From JBQCDV01 sp051960855 (GTDB taxonomy: Bacteria > Actinomycetota > Actinomycetes > JAJZTN01): a stretch of DNA of 11,563 nucleotides. The notes below the pieces were generated by a model. It was not told where the DNA came from. It did not search any database and saw only the letters and a program-made list of their open reading frames with translations. Below, piece by piece: positions 1 to 6,570 of the stretch (positions are counted from its first letter, which is position 1; each line of letters opens with the position of its first letter). The DNA lies in contig JBQCDV010000101.1 in assembly GCA_051960855.1 (NCBI GenBank), positions 1 to 11,563 on the forward strand. Direction: 5' to 3'. A program made the translations under genes and the position numbers.

Positions 1-557
1 GTCATCCGGTAGAGCCAGTCGTTGCTCGGCTGCTTGAGCGTCACGACGAGCTTGGTCGGGCTGTCGGCCTTGGCGGACTCCACGACGTCCATTGCGGCCT
101 TGAGCGAGATCGTCCAGTCGGTCTTGACCCGGTTGATGCTGAAGGCGGCGTCGTCGGCCGTGAACTTCGCACCGTTGGTGAAGGTCGCGTTGTCGACGAG
201 GTCGAAGGTGTAGGTCTTCCGGTCCGGGCTGACGGTCCAGGACTTCGCGAGGTCGGGGACGATCTTGCCGTCCTGGTCGAGCTTGACCAGACCCTCGTAG
301 ACGTTGTCGAGCAGCGCCTGCGGGATCGCGGCACCGTCGGTCGTCGTGAAGTCCAGGCTCGCTGGCTCAGCGACGAGGCCGATCGCGATGGCGTCGTTCG
401 ACGGACCGCTCGAGCCCCCCGTCGAGCCGGACGCGGCGGCGCTGCCGGAGGTCCCGCCGCCGTTGCCGGTGGCGGAAGGGTTGCTCGAGGACCCCGCCGA
501 GCAGGCGGTGAGCGTGAGCGCCGTGACGGCGGCGAGCGCGAGAGCCCTCGCCCGCAT
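1..557 (-). CDS. ABC transporter substrate-binding lipoprotein, family 5 (oligopeptide/dipeptide type), C-terminus cut by window edge
   Basis: This is the N-terminal 185 residues of an extracellular solute-binding protein. Residues 1-19 form a lipoprotein signal peptide: arginines at 2 and 4, an Ala/Leu/Thr hydrophobic core, and the lipobox L-T-A-C with Cys19 as the lipidation site. A Ser/Gly/Thr/Ala-rich linker (about 20-45) tethers the domain to the membrane. The mature domain then shows the SBP_bac_5 order: 'EPASLD', 'NVYEGLVKLDQDG', 'PDLAKSW', 'TYTFDL', 'FTNGAKFTADDAAFSINR'. Proteins of this family usually run about 500 residues, so most of the gene lies left of the window, where permease genes would be expected. 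An in-frame GTG at 572 overlaps the upstream stop codon by 4 bp and has GGAG 5 bases before it, so translation may be coupled and start there. I chose ATG at 557 (GAGG, 9-base spacing) because it gives a compact signal peptide. The family also imports oligosaccharides and other small molecules, so a peptide substrate is not implied. Confidence 0.9.
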   Translation of the reverse strand, partial: MRARALALAAVTALTLTACSAGSSSNPSATGNGGGTSGSAAASGSTGGSSGPSNDAIAIGLVAEPASLDFTTTDGAAIPQALLDNVYEGLVKLDQDGKIVPDLAKSWTVSPDRKTYTFDLVDNATFTNGAKFTADDAAFSINRVKTDWTISLKAAMDVVESAKADSPTKLVVTLKQPSNDWLYRM

Positions 558-568
558 GGGTCGAATCC

Positions 569-1663
569 TCACTGGTTCTCCAATCGGTGCAGGACGGCCT
601 CGGCCAGTGCCGCTGTTGTGGCAGACCCCCCCAGGTCTGGCGTGTGGTGGGCCGGGTCGGCGAGGGCGTCGCCGATGGCCCGGGTCAGGTCGGTCGCGGC
701 GCCCGCGTGCCCGAGGTCCTCGAGCAGCATTGTCGCCGACAGCAAGCAGGCGACGGGATTTGCCAGGCCCTTTCCTGCTATGTCCGGTGCGGAGCCGTGG
801 ACCGGCTCGTAGACGCCGGGGACGTCGCCACCGGGGCGGACATTGCCGCTCGGCGCCATCCCCATGCCGCCGGCGAGCACCGCGGCGAGGTCGCTGAGGA
901 TGTCTCCGAAGAGGTTGCCGGCCAGGACGACATCGAGGGAGCGCGGCGACTGCACCATCCGCGCGGCCATCGCGTCGACGAGCACGACCTCGAGCTCGAC
1001 CTTCGGGTGACGCTCGGCCACCTCCCGGACGACGCGGTCCCACATGGGGTAGGCGAAGCGCATCGCGTTCGACTTCGTGACGAGGCAGAGCCGGCCGCGG
1101 CGCCGTTCGGCGAGGGTGAAGGCGTGCTCGGCGGCGCGCTCGATGACCCGGCGGGAGTGCACCGCCACCTCGACGGCCACCTCGTCGGAGCTCATCGCGT
1201 GGGCAAGCCCGCCCGCGCCGACGTACTCGCCCTCAGTGTTCTCGCGCACGATGACGAGGTCGACGCCGTTGGTGCCGCGCACCGCCGTCGGGACGCCCGG
1301 GAAGGAACGGACCGGCCGCAGGTTGACGGACAGGTCCAGCGCCTGGCGCAGCGCGATGATCAGGCCCCACACCAGCTCCGCGTCCGGAACGTCGGGGCGT
1401 CCTACCGCCCCGAAGAGCACCGCGTCGTGCTCGCGGACAGTCGCGACGGCGTCCTCCGGCATCGCGCGCCCCGTCGCCAGGTAGCGCTCACCGCCCCAGT
1501 CGAGCTCGGTGACCTCGAGCTTGACCCCATGCCGCGTCGTGACCGTCTCGAGGACCGGCAGGGTCGCGGCGACGACCTCGGGACCGACCCCGTCGCCGGG
1601 GATGACCGCGAGCCGCAGCGGGCGACACGCGCCAGCCGCGTCGCCTGCGGTCGTGCCGGCCAT
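569..1663 (-). CDS. Isopropylmalate/tartrate dehydrogenase-family NAD-dependent beta-hydroxyacid (decarboxylating) dehydrogenase
   Basis: A 364-residue soluble enzyme of the isocitrate/isopropylmalate/tartrate dehydrogenase superfamily, full length for the family. These enzymes oxidise a 2-hydroxyacid with a neighbouring carboxylate, often with decarboxylation, using NAD(P) and a divalent metal. Visible motifs are the N-terminal 'IPGDGVGPEV' (21-30), substrate-binding arginines near 106, 116 and 140, 'RENTEGEYVG' (140-149) with Tyr147, Lys197 in 'VTKSNAMR', metal ligands Asp230, Asp254 and Asp258 (in 'VDAMAARM' and 'GDILSD'), and the cofactor loop 'HGSAPDIAGKGLANP' (289-303). 'RENTEGEY' resembles tartrate dehydrogenase and isocitrate dehydrogenase more than leucine-pathway LeuB, which has a TGG-type sequence there. 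The start is ATG with GGAGG 4 bases upstream. It reads into the solute-binding protein gene and is divergent from a FadR-type regulator, so a catabolic role (tartrate/malate-like or substituted hydroxyacid) is more likely than leucine synthesis. The true substrate is unknown. Confidence 0.87.
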   Translation of the reverse strand: MAGTTAGDAAGACRPLRLAVIPGDGVGPEVVAATLPVLETVTTRHGVKLEVTELDWGGERYLATGRAMPEDAVATVREHDAVLFGAVGRPDVPDAELVWGLIIALRQALDLSVNLRPVRSFPGVPTAVRGTNGVDLVIVRENTEGEYVGAGGLAHAMSSDEVAVEVAVHSRRVIERAAEHAFTLAERRRGRLCLVTKSNAMRFAYPMWDRVVREVAERHPKVELEVVLVDAMAARMVQSPRSLDVVLAGNLFGDILSDLAAVLAGGMGMAPSGNVRPGGDVPGVYEPVHGSAPDIAGKGLANPVACLLSATMLLEDLGHAGAATDLTRAIGDALADPAHHTPDLGGSATTAALAEAVLHRLENQ

Positions 1664-1675
1664 TTCGCCTCCTCA

Positions 1676-1690
1676 ACTGGTCGGACCAGT
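1676..1690. promoter_or_regulatory. Candidate operator of the FadR-type GntR regulator
   Basis: ACTGGTCGGACCAGT is a perfect 15-bp palindrome (7-bp arms around a central G). It lies 12 bp upstream of the dehydrogenase start and about 135 bp upstream of the regulator start I chose. The core TGGTCNGACCA matches the known operator style of FadR-subfamily GntR proteins; E. coli FadR sites have the form CTGGTCCGACC. Its closeness to the dehydrogenase start suggests it overlaps the promoter or transcription start of the minus-strand operon, so bound regulator would repress. Assignment to the adjacent regulator is inference from position and similarity. Confidence 0.7.
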
Positions 1691-1824
1691 AGACCCGGTG
1701 CCATGTGGGCGCCTAATCTGGCACGCGCCCGACGTCAGCACAAGACTCCCGACGACGTCAGGAGCGAGTCGTGACCAGAACGTGTCGGGACCAGGACCTG
1801 TCAGGGCGGGAAGGCGAGGCCGAT

Positions 1825-2634
1825 GTGAGCGAGGTGCGGTTCCAGCCGGTGCAGCCGGTGCGCGCCTACGAGCGCATCGTCGAGCAGGTCGAGGAGGCGG
1901 TGCTGCGCGGCGAGCTGCTGCCAGGCTCGCGGCTGCCCAGCGAGCGGGAGCTGATGACGCAGTTCTCCGTCTCGCGCTCCACCGTCCGCGAGGCCCTGCG
2001 GGTGCTCGAGAGCGCGGGCGTCGTCCGCAGCCGGCCCGGTGACCCACACGGGCCCGAGGTCCTGCCGTTCTCGTCGGGGACGCTGCGCAAGCAGATGATG
2101 CGCCTCGCGCACGTCGACGGGGTCACGCTCGCCGAGCTCGTCGCCTTCCGCATGGTGCTCGACGGCTCGGCCAACGAGCTGGCCGCCGCGCTGCGCACCG
2201 GCGAGCAGCTGGCGGAGATGGAGGCTCGGCTCGCCGACATGCGCGCGGCCCTCGACCTGGGCTACGAGCAGTACAGCGAGGCCGACGTCGCCTTCCACGA
2301 GGCCGTCGCGCGGGCCAGCGGCAACGGGCTCCTGCAGGTCTGCGCCGACGTGGTGCGCGGGGTCGTGCTCGGGCTCATCGCCGACAAGATCGAGCACTCC
2401 CCCGACAGCCGGTCGTTGATGGAGGAGTCCCTCCACCACCACGCCGAGGTGTTCGCCGCGGTGCGCGACGGCGACGGGCGCCAGGCCTCCCGCCTCGCCC
2501 GCGCCAACCTCTACCAGTACTACGCCGGCTACCTCCCGGAAGCCGACCGCGGCGCGCTGGCGACGCTGGTCGACACACCACACGTGGCCGCGATCCCCGC
2601 ACCAGCAGTACCCGACGGAAGGACCGCACGGTGA
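1825..2634 (+). CDS. FadR-type (FCD/FCR domain) GntR transcriptional regulator
   Basis: A 269-residue one-component regulator. An N-terminal winged helix-turn-helix (about residues 12-75) has the GntR signature 'GSRLPSERELMTQFSVSRSTVREALRVLESAGVV'-type order, with the recognition helix near 48-60. The C-terminal all-helical FCD domain has the metal/ligand motif Asp154-x3-His158 and His206. The usual third histidine, in the 'A..A...HL' helix, is Asn228 ('RARANLYQYY'). The start is ambiguous. GTG at 1825 (GAGG, 5-base spacing) gives the usual family N-terminus. GTG at 1771 has a better AGGAG six bases away, but the extra 18 codons include several ending in A or T (aga, tgt, tca, gaa, gat), unlike the rest of the gene, so I prefer 1825. 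The stop overlaps the aldehyde dehydrogenase GTG by 4 bp (GTGA). It probably represses the divergent operon and itself, with an organic acid or pathway intermediate as effector. Confidence 0.88.
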   Translation: MSEVRFQPVQPVRAYERIVEQVEEAVLRGELLPGSRLPSERELMTQFSVSRSTVREALRVLESAGVVRSRPGDPHGPEVLPFSSGTLRKQMMRLAHVDGVTLAELVAFRMVLDGSANELAAALRTGEQLAEMEARLADMRAALDLGYEQYSEADVAFHEAVARASGNGLLQVCADVVRGVVLGLIADKIEHSPDSRSLMEESLHHHAEVFAAVRDGDGRQASRLARANLYQYYAGYLPEADRGALATLVDTPHVAAIPAPAVPDGRTAR

Positions 2635-4136
2635 CCACGACCAGCCCGGACACCGGGGCCCGGATCTCCGGGACCTCCTTCACCGCGCCGTTCCCGACCG
2701 GCCTGCCCGTCGGCGACGGCTGGCGGCAGGTCGAGGCGACATCCGAGGTGCGTTTCCCCTACGACGGCAGCCTGGTCGCCCAGGCCCCGCTCGGCGATGT
2801 CGCCGCCGCGGAGGCCGCCGTGGATGCCGCCGCCGCCGTCGCGCGGGAGGTTGGCCGGCTGCCGAGCCACGTGCGACGGGAGGTCCTGTCGAACGTCGCC
2901 GCGTGGGTGGCCGACGCGCGCGCAGACCTCGAGGCCCTGCTCGTGCTCGAGACGGGCAAGCCGCTGGTCGACTGCCGCGTCGAGGTGGCGCGGACCCAGC
3001 TGACCCTCCAGACCGCCGCCGAGGAGGTGGCCCGGCTGCACGGGGAGACCGTCCCGCTCGACCTGCTGCCCAGCGGCCAGGGCCTGGTCGGCTGGTGGAC
3101 CCGTCGTCCGGCGGGACCGGTCCTCGGCATCGCCGGCTACAACTACCCGCTGCTGCTGGCGAGCCACAAGATCGCGCCTGCCCTTGCCGCGGGCTGCCCC
3201 GTCATCTGCAAGCCCGCGCCCTCGACACCGCTAGCGACGCTGTGGCTGGTCCACGCCGCGCGGCAGGCCCTGGCCGCCGCCGGGGCTCCGGCTGCCGCGG
3301 TCCAGCTGGTCACGGGCGATGTCGAGGTCGGCTCCCGCCTCGTGCAGGACCCGCGGATCGCGGTCGTATCCTTCACCGGGTCGGCCGCGGTCGGGCACCA
3401 GATCGCCCGCGATGCCGCGCCTCGCAAGGCCCTGCTGGAGCTGGGCTCCAACGCCGCGCTGGTCGTCGCAGCCGACGCGGACCTGCTCGCGGCGGCGGAT
3501 GCCGTCGTGCGCGGTGGCTACTACGCCTCGGGTCAGGCGTGCATCGCAGTCCAGCGGGTGCTGGTCGAGGAGTCGGTGCGCGAGGAGTTCGTCGGCCTGG
3601 TGGGTGAGCGGGTGCGGGAGGTCGTGGTCGGCGACCCGCGGGACGAGAAGACCCGTGTCAGCGCCCTGATCGACGAGCGCTCGACCGCCCGTGTCGTCGA
3701 CTGGGTGCACGCCGCGGTCGAGGCCGGGGCGACTCTCGTGCACGGCGGCGGCACGGTCGAGGTCGGTGGTGGCCGCCGCGCGATCGAGCCGACCGTGCTG
3801 CTCGACGTGCCCGACGGCGTCGCCGCGTGGGACGAGGAGATCTTCGGCCCGGTCGTGTGTGTCCGCTCGGTCCCCGACATCGACGCTGCCTTCGCTGCGG
3901 TCAACCGCTCCCGGTATGGCCTGCACGCCAGCGTCTTCACGCGCAGCCTGGCCACCACGATGCGGGCGATCGACGAGCTCGAGGTCGGAGGTGTCGTCGT
4001 CAACGAGGTGCCCGGCTTCCGCTCCGACGTCATGCCCTACGGCGGCGTCAAGGACAGCGGCATCGGGCGCGAGGGACCGCGCTTCGCGATCGAGGAGATG
4101 ACCGTCACGCGCATGGCCGTCGTGCGCCCCGCCTGA
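2631..4136 (+). CDS. NAD(P)-dependent aldehyde dehydrogenase family protein
   Basis: A full-length 501-residue cytosolic aldehyde dehydrogenase, oxidising an aldehyde to the carboxylate with NAD(P). All catalytic landmarks are present: Asn171 in 'GYNYP', cofactor Lys194 in 'ICKPAPSTP', the 'FTGSAAVG' nucleotide loop, general base Glu270 in 'LLELGSNAA', the nucleophile Cys304 in 'SGQACIAVQRV', and Glu403 in 'DEEIFGPVV' which contacts the nicotinamide ribose. The 'ELGSNA' variant is shared with lactaldehyde, glycolaldehyde and phosphonoacetaldehyde dehydrogenase-like branches, but this is not enough to fix the substrate. The GTG start overlaps the regulator stop by 4 bp, with GGAAGGA just upstream, so translation is probably coupled. 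The next gene follows after 15 bp. In context it should oxidise an aldehyde made by a neighbouring dehydrogenase or an aldolase encoded elsewhere. Confidence 0.93.
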   Translation: MTTTSPDTGARISGTSFTAPFPTGLPVGDGWRQVEATSEVRFPYDGSLVAQAPLGDVAAAEAAVDAAAAVAREVGRLPSHVRREVLSNVAAWVADARADLEALLVLETGKPLVDCRVEVARTQLTLQTAAEEVARLHGETVPLDLLPSGQGLVGWWTRRPAGPVLGIAGYNYPLLLASHKIAPALAAGCPVICKPAPSTPLATLWLVHAARQALAAAGAPAAAVQLVTGDVEVGSRLVQDPRIAVVSFTGSAAVGHQIARDAAPRKALLELGSNAALVVAADADLLAAADAVVRGGYYASGQACIAVQRVLVEESVREEFVGLVGERVREVVVGDPRDEKTRVSALIDERSTARVVDWVHAAVEAGATLVHGGGTVEVGGGRRAIEPTVLLDVPDGVAAWDEEIFGPVVCVRSVPDIDAAFAAVNRSRYGLHASVFTRSLATTMRAIDELEVGGVVVNEVPGFRSDVMPYGGVKDSGIGREGPRFAIEEMTVTRMAVVRPA

Positions 4137-4151
4137 CCACCGAGGAGACCC

Positions 4152-4964
4152 ATGACCGACACGAAGCCGACGGACTACTCCCAGCTTTTCCGTCTCGACG
4201 GTCGGCGCGCCGTCGTCATCGGTGCAGGCTCGGGGATCGGTCGGGAGAGCGCCCTGGCACTCGCAGCCCACGGCGCCCACGTCATCTGCGCCGACCGCGA
4301 CGCCGCGGCCGCGCAGCAGACCGCCATCATGGCTTCGTCGTTCGGAGATGGAGGGAGCTCAGGGACGGCGGAGGCGCGCCAGCTCGACGTGCTCGACGCC
4401 GACGCACTGCAGGCCACCGCGGCCGAGCTCGATGTCGTCGACGTCCTCGTGGTCACTGCCGCGACCAACGTGCGCAAGCCGGTGCTCGACTACACGGCCG
4501 AGGAGTTCGACCGGGTGGTCAACCTCAACCTGCGCGCGTCGTTCGAGGCGGTGCGCGCCTTCGGACCCGGAATGGCGCAGCGGGGACGAGGCAGCATCAT
4601 CGGCTTCTCCTCGATTCGCGGCACGACGGTGGAGCCGGGCCAGGGGGTCTACGCCGCAACCAAGGCGGGTCTGGTGCAGCTGCTGCGCGCGGTCGCCGCC
4701 GAGCTGGGGCCGCAGGGCGTGAGGGCGAATGCCATCGCGCCCGGCGTCGTCGAGACACCGCTGACCGCGCAGATCAAGGCTAACCAGGACTGGTACGCCG
4801 CCTACGCCAGCAAGTCGGCGCTGGGGCGGTGGGCCCAGCCCGGCGAGCTGGCCGGCGCCGTCGTCTACCTCGCCAGTGACGCGTCGAGCTTCGTGACCGG
4901 CAGCGTGCTCACCGTCGACGGCGGCTGGACTGCCGTGGACGGGCGGTTCACGCCGCCGATGTGA
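4152..4964 (+). CDS. SDR-family oxidoreductase, gluconate-5-dehydrogenase-like
   Basis: A 270-residue classical short-chain dehydrogenase/reductase; it interconverts an alcohol and a ketone with NAD(P)(H). It has the dinucleotide loop 'GAGSGIG' after the first strand, Ser154 in 'FSSIRG', and Tyr167-x3-Lys171 in 'YAATK', with the expected 13-residue Ser-Tyr spacing. It ends in the common 'GSVLTVDGGWT' C-terminus. The usual 'NNAG' strand-4 motif reads 'VTAATNVRKPV': NAG is lost, but the following 'N-x-RKP' is characteristic of gluconate 5-dehydrogenase/2-deoxygluconate 3-dehydrogenase relatives, suggesting a sugar-acid or polyol substrate. The start is ATG with GAGGAG 4 bases upstream. It is the last gene of the regulator-ALDH-SDR operon, and a GC-rich hairpin follows the stop. 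Confidence 0.92.
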   Translation: MTDTKPTDYSQLFRLDGRRAVVIGAGSGIGRESALALAAHGAHVICADRDAAAAQQTAIMASSFGDGGSSGTAEARQLDVLDADALQATAAELDVVDVLVVTAATNVRKPVLDYTAEEFDRVVNLNLRASFEAVRAFGPGMAQRGRGSIIGFSSIRGTTVEPGQGVYAATKAGLVQLLRAVAAELGPQGVRANAIAPGVVETPLTAQIKANQDWYAAYASKSALGRWAQPGELAGAVVYLASDASSFVTGSVLTVDGGWTAVDGRFTPPM

Positions 4965-4969
4965 GGCCC

Positions 4970-4986
4970 GGCCGGCTCAGCCGGTC
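4970..4986. terminator. Candidate bidirectional hairpin between convergent genes
   Basis: GGCCGGC-TCA-GCCGGTC can fold into a 7-bp stem (one G-U wobble) with a 3-base loop. It begins 5 bp after the SDR stop and overlaps the stop codon of the converging small gene. There is no U-tract, as is common for actinobacterial terminators. Confidence 0.4.
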
Positions 4987-5272
4987 ACGGCCTCGGCGAC
5001 ACCCGCCGCCACGCCCGCTCCTTCTCGCGAGGTCCGCCGGCGCCGGCACGGCACCGCGGGCACACCCAGCTCACCTCGTCGGCGGCCCCGCCGCTCTCGG
5101 GAAAGACGTCCTCCCAGAGCACGTGTGGAAAGCGGGCGAGCCGTGACCGCGACAGCGCAAGGCCGCACACCGTCTGGTTGTGCCCCGGCACCCAGGCGTG
5201 GACCTCGCCGGCGGGCAACCGGACGCCATCCGGGTCGGTCCACGACCCGGAGGCGGCCACGCGGGCGCTCAC
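4985..5272 (-). CDS. Small conserved actinobacterial protein, putative zinc-binding (His/Cys-rich)
   Basis: A 95-residue soluble protein with no signal peptide or membrane segment. I do not know its function. 'GEVHAWVPGHNQTVCGLALSR' (22-42) and a C-terminal 'CPRC' (71-74) put His25, His31, Cys36, Cys71 and Cys74 in a pattern that could bind one zinc ion. The C-terminal tail is basic (several Arg/Lys). The GTG start at 5272 is well supported: GGGGAG lies 6 bases upstream and the PHP-domain gene stops only 3 bp before, so the two are cotranscribed and probably translationally coupled. A competing, longer open frame on the same strand (4977-5405) overlaps the PHP gene and has no recognisable protein character. 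The zinc role is inference. Confidence 0.72.
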   Translation of the reverse strand: MSARVAASGSWTDPDGVRLPAGEVHAWVPGHNQTVCGLALSRSRLARFPHVLWEDVFPESGGAADEVSWVCPRCRAGAGGPREKERAWRRVSPRP

Positions 5273-5275
5273 GCG

Positions 5276-6502
5276 CTACTCCCCCGACTCCCCGACCACC
5301 CACCACGGTGCGGTGTAGCCCAGTGCCCGACCGTGGACAGCGCCGTTCGAGACGTCGTCGACGCCCGGCTCCGGCTCCCACGGGTCGGCCACGCGCAGCA
5401 GACACCAGCCGGCCTCATCGGGCAGCTCGACGTCGATGGCCAGCGGTGAGCCGGCGACGACGGTGGCCTGGGTCGCGACCCGCGGCAGGCCGGCACCGTC
5501 GCTGACGAGCACCTGCAGCACGACATCGCGGCCGTCGAGACCGGCACCGGCGAGGTCGACCGCCAGCGACCCCTGACGGACGCTCACCTCGCCGCCCATC
5601 GGCACGCCGTGGAAGGCCGCGGCCAGCACCAGACCGGGCTCGCGTGTCGCGAAGGTGCGCCGCGCCAGCAGCGCCTCGCGCACCCCTTCGCGGGAGTGCT
5701 CCCGCACCCACAGACCCGTCCGCCCGCGCCCCACCACGCCGTACTCGCGGCCGTGCTCATCCGAGCACCCGACGAGCCCCGGACGCCACCCCTTGTCCAG
5801 CACCTCCACGATCGGCGAGGGCAGACCGCGCTCGACGCCCCAGAGCAGGTAGTCGTCGGTGCGGTTGAAGACCTCCAGGCCGACCATCCGCCGACTCAGG
5901 CCGGCGCCGTGCAGCGGCTCGTCCGGCAGCGTGCCGAAGTCGCCGTGCCGCCCCGGTTCGCGCCCTGGGTGGTTGTAGCCGAAGAGCGCCTCCTGCTCCA
6001 CGTCGCGCAACCACTGGTGCAGCGACTCGATCCGACCCGGCGTCCGCACCGGGGTCCAGCTCGAGGCGCCCCAGATGTTGACGTGGCCCAACCACTGCTC
6101 GCTCCACTCGAAGCCTGCGATGGCGGTGAACTCCCCCGGCGTGTCGGCGAGGTCGGCCAGCTCCAGCGTCCGCAGCCACTCCTTGTCGCCGATGGTCCGC
6201 GGCACCATGCGCGCCAGCGCGACCGCCGCCTCGTCTGGGTAGTCGGCAAGGGACAGGTGTGGAACGACGTCGTGCGGAATGGTCGCGTGGTCGGTCAGCG
6301 CCGCGAAGTCCAGACCGGCATCGCGCATGACGGCGAACGCCGTTTCGGGGTCGCCACGCCCGTCCGAGTGCAGCGAGTGGTTGTGCAGGTCGCCGTGCAG
6401 CAGCGTCACCTCGGCGCCCACCACCTCCGGCGAGAGCACCTCACTGGTGCGCCGCGGGGGCAGACGGTCGGGTGGTGCGCTGCCGAAGGGGTAGTGCGTC
6501 AC
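5276..6502 (-). CDS. PHP-domain metal-dependent hydrolase (phosphoesterase) family protein
   Basis: A 408-residue protein with an N-terminal PHP domain, a trinuclear-metal hydrolase fold that usually cleaves phosphoesters. Metal ligands are visible: 'GDLHNHSLHSDG' (His40, His42), 'ALTDHA' (Asp71, His72), the Glu in 'IAGFEWS', His in 'GHVNIWG', 'GYNHPGR', and the C-terminal 'CSDEHG' Asp/His pair. The last ~120 residues look like an all-beta accessory domain. The substrate cannot be deduced; the family includes nucleotidases, histidinol phosphatase and RNA/DNA exonucleases. GTG at 6502 has AAGGAG 11 bases upstream; the frame stays open to 6670, but that extension would overlap the divergent reductase gene and is Arg/Gln-rich and unlike protein. 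It is followed after 3 bp by the His/Cys-rich small gene. Confidence 0.88.
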   Translation of the reverse strand: MTHYPFGSAPPDRLPPRRTSEVLSPEVVGAEVTLLHGDLHNHSLHSDGRGDPETAFAVMRDAGLDFAALTDHATIPHDVVPHLSLADYPDEAAVALARMVPRTIGDKEWLRTLELADLADTPGEFTAIAGFEWSEQWLGHVNIWGASSWTPVRTPGRIESLHQWLRDVEQEALFGYNHPGREPGRHGDFGTLPDEPLHGAGLSRRMVGLEVFNRTDDYLLWGVERGLPSPIVEVLDKGWRPGLVGCSDEHGREYGVVGRGRTGLWVREHSREGVREALLARRTFATREPGLVLAAAFHGVPMGGEVSVRQGSLAVDLAGAGLDGRDVVLQVLVSDGAGLPRVATQATVVAGSPLAIDVELPDEAGWCLLRVADPWEPEPGVDDVSNGAVHGRALGYTAPWWVVGESGE

Positions 6503-6543
6503 GCGGGAACCGGCTCCTTGAGACTGTTGCTCGAGTGGAATAG

Positions 6544-6551
6544 TTGCGCAA
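6544..6551. repeat. Perfect 8-bp palindrome TTGCGCAA in the divergent intergenic region
   Basis: TTGCGCAA sits in the 68-bp gap between the divergent PHP and FMN-reductase genes, 19 bp before the reductase start. GTTGC also occurs 17 bp earlier (6526-6530), and GCAA recurs at 6552-6555. This could be an operator for a regulator serving one or both genes, but a palindrome this short may be chance. Confidence 0.3.
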
Positions 6552-6558
6552 GCAAAGA

Positions 6559-6565
6559 CATTATG
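6559..6565. promoter_or_regulatory. Candidate overlapping -10 elements for both divergent genes
   Basis: On the plus strand CATTAT (6559-6564) ends exactly 6 bases before the reductase ATG, the spacing expected of a leaderless transcript starting at the A of the start codon; no Shine-Dalgarno sequence precedes that ATG. On the minus strand the same DNA reads CATAAT (6565-6560), a 5/6 match to TATAAT that would serve the PHP operon with a roughly 45-base leader. I see no good -35 hexamer on either side. Confidence 0.45.
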
Positions 6566-6570
6566 GCGAC

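Noticed and set aside
569..1663. Calling the dehydrogenase LeuB
   Set aside because: 'RENTEGEY' replaces the LeuB TGG-type motif, and the neighbours are a transporter, a FadR-type regulator and catabolic oxidoreductases rather than leucine genes.
1730..1761. Direct repeat CGACGTCAG (1730-1738 and 1753-1761)
   Set aside because: Nine GC-rich bases repeated 23 bp apart, with no symmetry to the adjacent operator; likely chance, and the second copy runs into a ribosome-binding site.
587..1774. Long plus-strand open frame (395 residues) opposite the dehydrogenase gene
   Set aside because: The translation is rich in His/Arg/Asp with no family motif. It is the antisense shadow of a gene with intact catalytic motifs, as expected at high GC.
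3231..4280. Long minus-strand open frame (349 residues) opposite the aldehyde dehydrogenase
   Set aside because: Low-complexity Asp/His/Arg-rich translation without motifs; the sense strand encodes a full-length ALDH.
4977..5405. 142-residue minus-strand frame overlapping the PHP and small His/Cys-rich genes
   Set aside because: Arg/Gly-rich translation; the alternative frame has a proper ribosome-binding site, a 3-bp spacing to the PHP gene and a plausible protein.
6537..6562. ECF-sigma-like promoter (GGAAT, 18-bp spacer) before the FMN reductase
   Set aside because: The -10 partner would be ATT rather than GTT, and the leaderless -10 explanation fits better.
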